Positions 1 to 6,525 of a stretch of 15,931 bases of DNA are shown here, one piece after another. Origin of the DNA: Candidatus Muiribacterium halophilum (GTDB lineage Bacteria > Muiribacteriota > Muiribacteriia > Muiribacteriales > Muiribacteriaceae); NCBI GenBank assembly GCA_023228995.1, contig JALOAD010000068.1:1-15931 (forward strand), in the 5' to 3' direction. The first letter of the stretch is position 1, and every line of letters starts with the position of its first letter. The translations under genes were made by a program, and so were the position numbers. The notes under the pieces are model-generated. The model made no database searches. It was not told the DNA's origin and was given only the letters and a program-made list of their open reading frames with translations.

Positions 1-1
1 A

Positions 2-355
2 TATGATAAAATTTATTTAACAACATCTAAAGATGAAAAATTAAAATTGTTTGCTATAGAATTCATTTCAATTTTTTATAGATTAACAAATTATAATTAC
101 AGCATTTATTTATATGAAAAACTTGTTGATGAGTATAATGTGAATGTAAGGTTAAGTTTTTCAGAACATGCAGATAACTTTTTAGATGCTGTATCAGATG
201 CAGCCCAAGAATCACACGAAGAATCCGGAGCACCTTGGCCTTTAGATTGGTCTGAAACTGGTATAGGAGCTATAGCTGGTGGTATTGGTTATATAGTTGG
301 AGCTATTGAAGCAGAATCTTCAGAAGACGACTCTGGAGCTGGCGGAGGGTGGTAA
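2..355 (+). CDS. C-terminal part of unidentified protein with Gly-zipper helix and Gly-rich tail (5' truncated)
   Basis: The reading frame is open to the left edge of the window, so the true start lies outside it. A TTG at 47 and other internal codons are not convincing starts and none has a ribosome binding site. About 117 residues are visible. The first half is an ordinary mixed helical sequence with several Tyr and Leu. Near the end comes a short hydrophobic glycine-spaced stretch (GAIAGGIGYIVGAI), which could be a membrane or glycine-zipper helix. It is followed by an acidic stretch (EAESSEDD) and the terminal tail SGAGGGW. A membrane helix followed by a Gly-rich tail ending in Trp is reminiscent of the tails of TPM/YgcG- and DUF2207-type proteins, but this comparison is by eye. 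I do not recognise the family. It is separated from the following protease gene by a hairpin and is probably a separate transcription unit. Confidence 0.6.
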   Translation, partial: YDKIYLTTSKDEKLKLFAIEFISIFYRLTNYNYSIYLYEKLVDEYNVNVRLSFSEHADNFLDAVSDAAQESHEESGAPWPLDWSETGIGAIAGGIGYIVGAIEAESSEDDSGAGGGW

Positions 356-402
356 TTATCAGAAATATAATGATTGAAACATAAAATAAATATATGGACT
401 AA

Positions 403-440
403 AGAAAGAGAATATATTAATTATTCTCTTTCTGACTTTT
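403..440 (+). terminator. Hairpin, probable intrinsic terminator
   Basis: A 12-bp perfect stem (403-414 with 422-433) closes a 7-nt loop and is followed by GACTTTTA, a weak U-tract. It follows the truncated gene ending at 355. The 3' arm ends only 10 nt before the ATG of the next gene, so it could instead, or also, be part of that gene's 5' leader. Confidence 0.55.
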
Positions 441-443
441 AAT

Positions 444-1112
444 ATGAAAAACAAAAATTATGGGTTTAAAGATATTTTTATTATTTGGGGTTTATGGGCT
501 ATAAGTCTAAATATAATAAAAAAAATAATTGACTTATATCAAAATAACTTTGATTTTTCATTAAAGACAATTTTTGTAACTACATATTTGATTAGTTATT
601 TCTTATTGTTTTTCCTTATATATATTTTTACATGTAAAAAATATGGAAAATCTTTGAAAAAAGAATTTTTTATAAAAAAAATTAGTTTAAAAAATACTAT
701 AATGTCTCTGACTTTTGGTTTATCAATGGCTATAACTTTTATTTTTTTAAGTGAATTAGATTTTCAAAAGATTAAAGGTGATAACTTATCAGTTATGATT
801 TATTATGTTTTAGTTTCTTCTGTTATAGGACCTTTTGTTGAAGAGATTTTTGCAAGAGGGGTGTTGTATAATTATTTAACAAGAAAAACAAATATTGTAA
901 TATCAATTTTATTAATAAATATATGGTTTGTTATTGCCCATATGCATTTAAAAAATGAAAATACTATTCTTTTTTTTATTTCAATTTTTATTGCTGGAAC
1001 TATTTTTAATTTACAAAGATATTTTTATAAAAGCCTTACACCTTCAATAATAACACATTTTTCTTATAATTTTATTACTGGTATTTACACTATAATATTA
1101 GTAATAAAATGA
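444..1112 (+). CDS. CPBP-family (CAAX/Abi-type) intramembrane metalloprotease
   Basis: This is a 222-residue polytopic membrane protein. About six hydrophobic segments are visible (roughly residues 10-26, 41-63, 87-103, 116-132, 150-167 and 174-190). The three signature motifs of the CPBP family (Rce1/Abi, PF02517) are present in order: EEIFAR (E133, E134, R138), FVIAH (F162, H166) and HFSYN (H205, N209). In this family these residues build the intramembrane active site. Characterised members cleave prenylated proteins; many bacterial members are linked to bacteriocin self-immunity or peptide processing, but the substrate here is unknown. The ATG at 444 is the only start in the right place. 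There is no Shine-Dalgarno, and a strong hairpin ends 10 nt upstream. The preceding gene encodes a protein with a hydrophobic Gly-zipper end, which could be a partner, although this is inference. Confidence 0.88.
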   Translation: MKNKNYGFKDIFIIWGLWAISLNIIKKIIDLYQNNFDFSLKTIFVTTYLISYFLLFFLIYIFTCKKYGKSLKKEFFIKKISLKNTIMSLTFGLSMAITFIFLSELDFQKIKGDNLSVMIYYVLVSSVIGPFVEEIFARGVLYNYLTRKTNIVISILLINIWFVIAHMHLKNENTILFFISIFIAGTIFNLQRYFYKSLTPSIITHFSYNFITGIYTIILVIK

Positions 1113-1175
1113 TTGAGTCCTGACCCCCCAAAAGAGTACTGATATTGAATTTGGATGGAGAATTAAATAGGTAAA

Positions 1176-1203
1176 TTGATTTTATTATGTGTTTTGGTAT
1201 AAT
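1176..1203 (+). promoter_or_regulatory. Sigma70-type promoter with extended -10, for the R-M operon
   Basis: The -35 box is TTGATT (1176-1181), then a 16-nt spacer, then TATAAT (1198-1203) preceded by TGG, an extended -10. The predicted transcript start is near 1210, giving a 5' leader of about 50 nt that ends in GGAG (1249-1252), 7 nt before the ATG at 1260. Confidence 0.7.
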
Positions 1204-1259
1204 ATTATATATAAAATAACTAATAAAAAAGACAAGTATTATATATTTGGAGTTAATTG

Positions 1260-2204
1260 ATGTTAATAGAAAAAAAAGAGTATGAATCATTATTATTTGA
1301 AACTGAAATTAAAGAAGAGCTTTTTTCAAAAAAAGAGAGAAGTTTTTTTTATCCAATTTACAAGAAAAAAGATAATATGTTATTTGAAGGTGATAGTATT
1401 GAATGGCTTAAAAGTATATCTAGTGAATCAGTTGATCTTATTTTTGCAGACCCTCCATATAATATAAAAAAAGCCGATTGGGATAAGTTTGAAAATCAAG
1501 AAAAATATATTGAATGGTCTATGAATTGGATTTACGAAGCATCTCGTGTTCTAAAACCAGAAGGAACACTTTTTATATGTGGGTTTTCTGAAATATTAGC
1601 TGATTTAAAACATCCTTCAATGAAATTTTTTAAAGGTTGTAAATGGATTGTTTGGTATTATAAAAATAAAGCAAATTTAGGCAAAGATTGGGGAAGGTCT
1701 CATGAAAGTATTTTGCATTTGAGAAAAAATAAAAAATTTACTATGAATATGGATGATATTAGAATACCTTATGGAAAACATACCTTAAAATACCCATCTC
1801 ATCCTCAAGCTGAAACTAGTCAATATGGGAATGGTGAGAAAAGGAGAGATATATGGACTCCACATCCAAAAGGTGCAAAACCAAAAGATGTAATCGAGAT
1901 ACCTACTTTATGTAATGGTATGAACGAAAAAACACCTCATCCTGCTCAAAAACCTGAAGCATTGTTAAGAAAAATCATTTTGGCCTCTTCTAATCCAGGA
2001 GATTTAGTGATTGATCCTTTTTCAGGCTCAGGAACTACAATTGTTGTAGCCGAACAATTAAACAGAAAATGGATGGGTTGTGACCTTTCTAATGAATATA
2101 ATAAATGGGCAATTAATAGGTTAGAAAATGTTTCTAGTAAAACTATAGCAGAATGGATAAAATTAGATAAAGCTATAGAAGACAGAAGAAGTTCAATAAG
2201 ATGA
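1260..2204 (+). CDS. Type II DNA methyltransferase, beta class, probably N6-adenine
   Basis: This enzyme transfers a methyl group from S-adenosylmethionine to an exocyclic amino group in a specific DNA site and protects host DNA from the endonuclease encoded next. The catalytic motif IV, DPPYN, lies at residues 64-68. The SAM-binding motif I, DPFSGSGTT, lies at 252-260, preceded by HPAQKPEALLRKI (motif X region, from about 227). Motif IV before motif I with a target-recognition stretch between them (about 120-220) is the beta-class order, as in M.RsrI- and M.MboII-like enzymes. DPPY favours N6-adenine over N4-cytosine. An in-frame TTG exists at 1257, but GGAG at 1249-1252 is 7 nt from the ATG at 1260, which I prefer; this gives 314 residues. 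The stop codon overlaps the next start (ATGA). Recognition sequence cannot be told from the protein. Confidence 0.93.
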   Translation: MLIEKKEYESLLFETEIKEELFSKKERSFFYPIYKKKDNMLFEGDSIEWLKSISSESVDLIFADPPYNIKKADWDKFENQEKYIEWSMNWIYEASRVLKPEGTLFICGFSEILADLKHPSMKFFKGCKWIVWYYKNKANLGKDWGRSHESILHLRKNKKFTMNMDDIRIPYGKHTLKYPSHPQAETSQYGNGEKRRDIWTPHPKGAKPKDVIEIPTLCNGMNEKTPHPAQKPEALLRKIILASSNPGDLVIDPFSGSGTTIVVAEQLNRKWMGCDLSNEYNKWAINRLENVSSKTIAEWIKLDKAIEDRRSSIR

Positions 2205-3094
2205 ATTTAAATAGTATTCTTGATGTTGTTACAAATAAAGAAAATTTTAGTACTATAGAGGATTATTCAAATTTTTGTTCAAAATATTTAGAATTTATAA
2301 AAACAAAACTTCAAGCTGTAATTATTTCCAAAAATGAAAACCATTATATGTTTTATCAATATAAAAAAGACGGAACTTACAATATTACAAGACCAATTAA
2401 TAGTAATTTAATGTTGTCATATGAAGAATTTGAATTAAGCAAAGATAAGTTTTTGAATTTATTATTAAATATAAAAGATAATGAAGCTAAACAAAATGAA
2501 AACAGAATTTTATTAAATAATTTTATTTATACATGTCAACAATCCATTGGAGCTGCCTTAGATGCTTTGCCTGCCAAAAAATCAAATACTGCTAGAAAAA
2601 TAAATGGTGATCTCTTTGAACATTTAATACTGTTAATTATAGAGAAAATTGGTATAGATGTTAAAAAAGGTATAATTTCTGTTCCTGTAAAAATAAATGG
2701 AGTGAAAGCTTTTAATATGAATTATCAACACGATTTAATAATAAAAGCAGGCGAAAATACAAAGGCAATTGGGTCTGTAAAAACATCTAGTAAGGACAGA
2801 ATAGATAAAATTTTTATTGATAAGTTTCTTTATAATAAATTAACTGATTCTCAAACACCACATTTTGCAATATTTCTAAACGATGTTCAAAGAAAAGGTA
2901 AAGAAAATAATTATAGTATAAATACCACATTTTTATCAGGACATTTTAAAGGCTATACTGTAAAATTAAATCCATTAGACGGTATTTATTACTTCGATAT
3001 AAGACCAAATATGCAAACGGAAGAAATATTGAAAGATCACATTAAAACATTTGATAATTTTCTAATAGAAGATATCTGGGATTTTTTAAATTGA
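2201..3094 (+). CDS. Putative type II restriction endonuclease, PD-(D/E)XK-like
   Basis: The 297-residue protein is encoded immediately after the methyltransferase with an ATGA overlap, the classic arrangement of a type II restriction-modification pair with coupled translation. Its middle looks like a PD-(D/E)XK nuclease core. GDLFE (E140) could be the N-terminal acidic residue on the leading helix, HDLII supplies D178 on a strand, and GSVKTSSKDR supplies S192-V-K194 on the next strand. The usual acidic residue of the (D/E)xK half-motif is Ser here. A Ser at this place is known in some restriction enzymes such as the Cfr10I group, where a Glu elsewhere compensates. Residues 1-130 carry no motif I recognise and may hold DNA recognition or dimer contacts. 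Cleavage specificity is unknown. The call rests largely on gene context plus this motif. Confidence 0.8.
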   Translation: MNLNSILDVVTNKENFSTIEDYSNFCSKYLEFIKTKLQAVIISKNENHYMFYQYKKDGTYNITRPINSNLMLSYEEFELSKDKFLNLLLNIKDNEAKQNENRILLNNFIYTCQQSIGAALDALPAKKSNTARKINGDLFEHLILLIIEKIGIDVKKGIISVPVKINGVKAFNMNYQHDLIIKAGENTKAIGSVKTSSKDRIDKIFIDKFLYNKLTDSQTPHFAIFLNDVQRKGKENNYSINTTFLSGHFKGYTVKLNPLDGIYYFDIRPNMQTEEILKDHIKTFDNFLIEDIWDFLN

Positions 3095-3142
3095 AAAATC
3101 TTTAAGATTTAACCCCAAAAATCTAAATAAAAATATGTTAAG

Positions 3143-3171
3143 TTGAATAATATTTTTTTATAATTTATTAT
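3143..3171 (+). promoter_or_regulatory. Promoter predicting a leaderless transcript of the ArsM-like gene
   Basis: TTGAAT (3143-3148), a 17-nt spacer and TATTAT (3166-3171) are followed by exactly 6 nt and then the ATG at 3178. Transcription would start at or next to the A of the start codon. No Shine-Dalgarno precedes this ATG. Confidence 0.55.
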
Positions 3172-3177
3172 ATAAAC

Positions 3178-4308
3178 ATGAGTAAACTTAGAGAATTATA
3201 TGATAATGCAGCACAGAAAGATAAATCCATTAAAAAAGCTACATTTTATTCAAATGAAGATATACCAGAACATTTCAAAACTGAGGTTTTTGGTTGTGGA
3301 AATCCTGTTAGATATATTCAAGGTGAATTTAGTAATAAAGTTGTTTTGGATATTGGATGTGGAGCAGGTATTGATATATATTATCTTTCAAAAAAATTTA
3401 AACAAAGTCTTTTAATTGGTCTTGATTTTTCACTGGATATGTTGAAAAGATCTAAAGTTAATTGTGAAAAATCTGGTGTTGAAGCTTTTTTTATTCAAGC
3501 AGATATAAAACATTTACCATTTAAAAAAGAAGTAATAAATACTATTTTATCAAATGCTTGTATTCATCTTATTAGAGAAAAAGAACAGTTTTTCAATGAA
3601 AGTTTCAGAGTTTTAAAAGAAAATTCTGAAATGATAATTAGTGATATTCAAACTTATAAACCATGGAAAAATCCTTTTTTTCTTGAAGAATATAAACAAA
3701 CTGATGGAGTATTTCTTTATGGAGGAGTAGAAGATAAAGAAAGTTATTTTAACAAATTATCAAATTCAAAAATTCAATATAATATAATAAAAGAAGAATT
3801 TTTTAATCCATCAGCTGATATTTTACCAACAGTTAAAGCAAAACATAAAAATCTTTCAAGTGAAATTGAAAAAGAATTTAAAGAAAATCTTTTCATTCTA
3901 ACTGATTATATAGCATGGAAAGGTGATAAAAAAAAATTCCCAGCATTTGTTAAATGTGATTGTGGAGAAGAAAATATTTTTGATTTTTATCCAAGAATAC
4001 CCTATGGATCTAAACTTTTTAAAAAGCTGAAAAACAATAAAATAAATATAGTTAAATGCAAAAAATGTAGCAAACTTATTGAAAATGAAGATTCATTTAT
4101 GATAACAAGACCACCCAAAGAAGTTATATTTAAATTTCCAGAAAAATGGGAAAATGTAATTGATTTAAATTCAAATGAACTAAAAATAAAAGATACAAAA
4201 TTAAAAGTAATAAAAATCTTTAAAAACTCAGAATTATATCAATTAATAAATAAAGAAACTATATTAAAAGATAATTTCTTAACAAGATTTATTAAAAGAT
4301 TATTTTAA
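3178..4308 (+). CDS. ArsM-like SAM methyltransferase with C-terminal four-Cys zinc-ribbon-like module
   Basis: The N-terminal half is a class I SAM-dependent methyltransferase. Motif I is VLDIGCGAG (56-64), LDFS (82-85) is the acidic strand end that binds the ribose, and QADIKHLPF (107-115) is motif III-like. GCGNP (39-43) just before the fold and SNACIHL near 125-131 resemble arsenite methyltransferases (ArsM), which usually have the same GCGNP and a Cys in SNC at the second site. Here that Cys (C128) is displaced by one residue, so true arsenic activity is doubtful. The C-terminal part carries CDC (C260, C262) and CKKC (C294, C297), a plausible zinc ribbon, then about 80 Lys-rich residues. 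Total length is 376, longer than a bare ArsM domain. It seems to be its own transcription unit with a leaderless start. Alternatives are a methyltransferase for another thiol, selenium or metalloid substrate, or for RNA or protein. Confidence 0.72.
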   Translation: MSKLRELYDNAAQKDKSIKKATFYSNEDIPEHFKTEVFGCGNPVRYIQGEFSNKVVLDIGCGAGIDIYYLSKKFKQSLLIGLDFSLDMLKRSKVNCEKSGVEAFFIQADIKHLPFKKEVINTILSNACIHLIREKEQFFNESFRVLKENSEMIISDIQTYKPWKNPFFLEEYKQTDGVFLYGGVEDKESYFNKLSNSKIQYNIIKEEFFNPSADILPTVKAKHKNLSSEIEKEFKENLFILTDYIAWKGDKKKFPAFVKCDCGEENIFDFYPRIPYGSKLFKKLKNNKINIVKCKKCSKLIENEDSFMITRPPKEVIFKFPEKWENVIDLNSNELKIKDTKLKVIKIFKNSELYQLINKETILKDNFLTRFIKRLF

Positions 4309-4387
4309 TAATTTAATTAAATATCCATTATTTTTATCTTAAATTGTATTTTTTTATAAAATAAATTTAGAATTAAATCTAAAACAC

Positions 4388-4416
4388 TTGACAACATACC
4401 TACCGGTCGGTATAAT
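4388..4416 (+). promoter_or_regulatory. Strong promoter of the tetR gene, leaderless
   Basis: Consensus TTGACA (4388-4393), an ideal 17-nt spacer and TATAAT (4411-4416) are followed by 6 nt and then the ATG at 4423. The RNA is predicted to begin at the start codon itself. The spacer is filled by the operator, so the repressor would block its own synthesis. Confidence 0.82.
4396..4413 (+). promoter_or_regulatory. TetR-type operator 1 (autoregulatory)
   Basis: The 18-bp near-palindrome ATACCTACCGGTCGGTAT is centred on ACCGGT. It lies between the -35 and -10 boxes and overlaps the first bases of the -10. The TACCNACCGGTNGGTA core is the kind of site many TetR-family repressors bind. The same left 12 bases recur at 5064. 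Confidence 0.85.
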
Positions 4417-4422
4417 GAATTC

Positions 4423-4989
4423 ATGGCTAAGAAAAGTATTATATTAAACAATGCATTGAAGTTATTTACTGTATTTGGATATGATAATACAGGAGTTCAA
4501 AAAATTGCTGATATATCTGGTATTACTAAACCGACTTTATATCATTATTTTGGTAGTAAAGATGGATTACTTTATGAATTGATCAAGATTAATGTTGAAG
4601 ATTTTCTTAAAGAGCTTTATAAAAGTTGCGAATATAATTTTGATGTTAGAACAACTTTAGAAAAAGTTGTTTTTTGTTTTTTTAAATTTGCTAAGGAAAA
4701 GCCTGATTTTTGTAAGTTTTTTCTTAATTCAGAGTTTTCTCCAAATGAAAGTGATGTTCGTATTTGTTCTTTTTTCTTTAGAAAAAATATGTTTGAGTAT
4801 GTAAAATCAATATTTGAAAAAGCAGAAAATGATCACGGTAATATGAAGGGGAGAAGTCAAAGATATACAATATCTTTTTTAGGTACAATAAATTCATATA
4901 TATCAATGAATTATTCAGAATTAATTGAGTTAGATGATCATTGTGTTAAAGAAGTTGTTAGACAATATTTATATGGAATTTTTTCCTAA
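4423..4989 (+). CDS. TetR/AcrR-family transcriptional repressor
   Basis: The 188-residue protein has the standard TetR N-terminal DNA-binding domain. Residues about 5-50 contain ALKLFTVFGYDNTGVQKIA and the recognition helix segment GITKPTLYHYFGSKDGLL. The all-helical remainder (50-188) is the ligand-binding and dimerisation domain, which diverges too much to name the ligand. The gene sits directly upstream of the amylase gene in the same direction, 132 nt apart. Both promoters contain copies of one 18-bp palindrome, so I infer that it represses itself and the amylase and is released by a small molecule, perhaps a sugar or an envelope-stress compound. The start at 4423 fits both the HTH alignment and the predicted leaderless promoter; there is no Shine-Dalgarno. 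Confidence 0.92.
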   Translation: MAKKSIILNNALKLFTVFGYDNTGVQKIADISGITKPTLYHYFGSKDGLLYELIKINVEDFLKELYKSCEYNFDVRTTLEKVVFCFFKFAKEKPDFCKFFLNSEFSPNESDVRICSFFFRKNMFEYVKSIFEKAENDHGNMKGRSQRYTISFLGTINSYISMNYSELIELDDHCVKEVVRQYLYGIFS

Positions 4990-5059
4990 ATTAAAAATTT
5001 TGCCTCTAGCTTTTAAAAGTTGTGTTTTTTATAAAAAGGATTTAAAGATTTATATTTTT

Positions 5060-5086
5060 TTGTATACCTACCGGTAAGTATATAAT
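5060..5086 (+). promoter_or_regulatory. Promoter of the amylase gene
   Basis: TATAAT (5081-5086) is clear. The -35 is weak: TTGTAT (5060-5065, 15-nt spacer) or TTTTGT (5058-5063, 17-nt spacer). The operator occupies the spacer and touches the -10. Unlike tetR, this transcript would have a leader of about 30 nt with a good Shine-Dalgarno. Confidence 0.65.
5064..5081 (+). promoter_or_regulatory. TetR-type operator 2, in front of the amylase gene
   Basis: ATACCTACCGGTAAGTAT is an 18-bp palindrome with a single mismatched pair. Its first 12 bases are identical to operator 1 at 4396, and it sits at the same position relative to the -10 box. This strongly suggests one repressor controls both genes. 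Confidence 0.82.
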
Positions 5087-5121
5087 TTAGATATTTTAAA
5101 TGAAATTAAGTGGAGGATTTT

Positions 5122-6483
5122 ATGAAATGGTTTGAAAAAGCGTTTATTTATCATATATTTCCATTAGGATTTAATGGTGTTTTAGAATGCACTGATAGGA
5201 ATTCTTCTGATAATTCTGATAAGTTTAAAAAACTTAAAAGAAATATTGATTATATTGAAAGTTTAGGTGCTAATACTGTGTTTTTTGGTCCTGTTTTTGA
5301 GTCTTCTTCTCATGGTTATGATGTTAATAATTTATTTTCTATTGATAAAAGACTTGGTAGTAATGAGGATTTTAAAGATCTTTGTATATATATTAAATCT
5401 AAAAATATGAAAATTGTTCTTGATGCTGTATTTCATCATTCTGGTAGAGAACTTGAACAGTTTATTGATTTAAAGGTAAATAAGGAAAATTCAAAATTTA
5501 AAGATTGGTTTTATGGTGTTGATTTTTCTAATAATAATAGCTTTAATGATGGTTTTTCATATTATGGCTGGAATGGTGATTATTCTCTTGTTAAATATAA
5601 TCTTCATAATGAAGAAGTTAGAAATTATTTATTGAATGCTGTTGAATTTTGGGTAAAGGAATTTGATATTGATGGTTTGAGATTAGATGCTTCTGATTGT
5701 TTGGAATCTTTTTTTCTTGAAGATTTAAGAAGTTTCACAGAAAATCTTAAAGAAGATTTTTGGCTTATGGGTGAAGTTGTTCATGGTGATTATAGAAGGA
5801 TATTTTCTGATAAAAGATTGCATTCAGTTACAAATTATGAATGTTATAAAGGTATGTTTTCAAGTTTTAATGATAAGAATTTTTATGAAATTGCCTATTC
5901 ATTAAGTCGTCAATTTAGTAAAGATGGTATATATAAAAACAAGCATTTATATAACTTTGTAGATAATCATGATGTGTCTAGAATTTTTTCTAATCTAAAT
6001 GAAAAAGTTCATTTATTCCCGTTATATATATTGTTATTTACTATTCCAGGAATTCCATCTTTATATTATGGAAGTGAATTTAGAGAGTGTGGTATAAAAC
6101 ATAAAGATGATAATGTATTAAGACCTAATATTGATATGGCTTGGCTTAAAGAAAATATTCCGTGTGATATTATGGATTTAATTAAAAAACTAGCTTTTAT
6201 TAGAAAAAATGATAATAATTTAATTTATGGTGACTATAAAGAACTTTTAATATCTCATGAACAATTTTGTTTTGTTAGAAAAATTGGCAAAGAAGAAACT
6301 ATTATTGGTATAAACTCTTCACATACTCATAAAAAAGTTACAATAAAAACAATTAATAATAACTCTAATAGGATTTTTATAGATGTTCTTGATAATAATT
6401 CAAAAGTAATTGAAAAAAATGGTAATATTGAAATTAGAATGAATCCAACATGGGGAGTTATATTAAAAGAATTTAAACAATAA
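5122..6483 (+). CDS. Cytoplasmic GH13 alpha-amylase-family glycoside hydrolase
   Basis: This 453-residue enzyme should hydrolyse or transfer alpha-glucosidic bonds of maltodextrin- or glycogen-like glucans. No signal peptide is present, so it acts inside the cell. All GH13 landmarks are visible: SHGYDV near 63-68, region I DAVFHH (101-106), region II GLRLDAS with the nucleophile D189, region III MGEVV with the acid/base E218, and region IV FVDNHD with D284. A small C-terminal beta domain fills about 365-453. In region I the usual Asn before His is His (H105), a deviation to note. A GTG at 5110 is in frame, but GGAGG (5112-5116) lies 5 nt before the ATG at 5122, so that is the start. The gene ends in a terminator and is probably monocistronic, under the neighbouring TetR. 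The exact substrate cannot be read from sequence. Confidence 0.92.
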   Translation: MKWFEKAFIYHIFPLGFNGVLECTDRNSSDNSDKFKKLKRNIDYIESLGANTVFFGPVFESSSHGYDVNNLFSIDKRLGSNEDFKDLCIYIKSKNMKIVLDAVFHHSGRELEQFIDLKVNKENSKFKDWFYGVDFSNNNSFNDGFSYYGWNGDYSLVKYNLHNEEVRNYLLNAVEFWVKEFDIDGLRLDASDCLESFFLEDLRSFTENLKEDFWLMGEVVHGDYRRIFSDKRLHSVTNYECYKGMFSSFNDKNFYEIAYSLSRQFSKDGIYKNKHLYNFVDNHDVSRIFSNLNEKVHLFPLYILLFTIPGIPSLYYGSEFRECGIKHKDDNVLRPNIDMAWLKENIPCDIMDLIKKLAFIRKNDNNLIYGDYKELLISHEQFCFVRKIGKEETIIGINSSHTHKKVTIKTINNNSNRIFIDVLDNNSKVIEKNGNIEIRMNPTWGVILKEFKQ

Positions 6484-6494
6484 CTTATATTCAT

Positions 6495-6525
6495 AAAGCT
6501 TGAAGTTTTTATTTTTCAAGCTTTT
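6495..6525. terminator. Bidirectional intrinsic terminator between convergent genes
   Basis: The 10-bp perfect stem AAAGCTTGAA (6495-6504) / TTCAAGCTTT (6515-6524) has a 10-nt T-rich loop, with a T-rich 3' side on the plus strand and A/T-rich flanks on the other. It ends the amylase gene and overlaps the last codons of the convergent gene (stop 6511-6509). Confidence 0.75.

Noticed and set aside
366-371. TATAAT as a promoter for the CPBP gene
   Set aside because: There is no -35 at a suitable distance and no TGN extension. Such hexamers are frequent by chance in A+T-rich DNA.
1090-1290. 66-codon minus-strand reading frame across the R-M promoter
   Set aside because: It overlaps the clear promoter and the start of the methyltransferase, is low-complexity A+T-rich sequence, and has no ribosome site.
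3096-3110. AAATCTT/AAGATTT palindrome as terminator of the R-M operon
   Set aside because: The stem is A+T only and is followed by AACCCC rather than a T-tract.
5100-5135. Small reading frame (11 codons) overlapping the amylase ribosome site
   Set aside because: It has no ribosome site of its own and is out of frame with the amylase; it most likely arises by chance.
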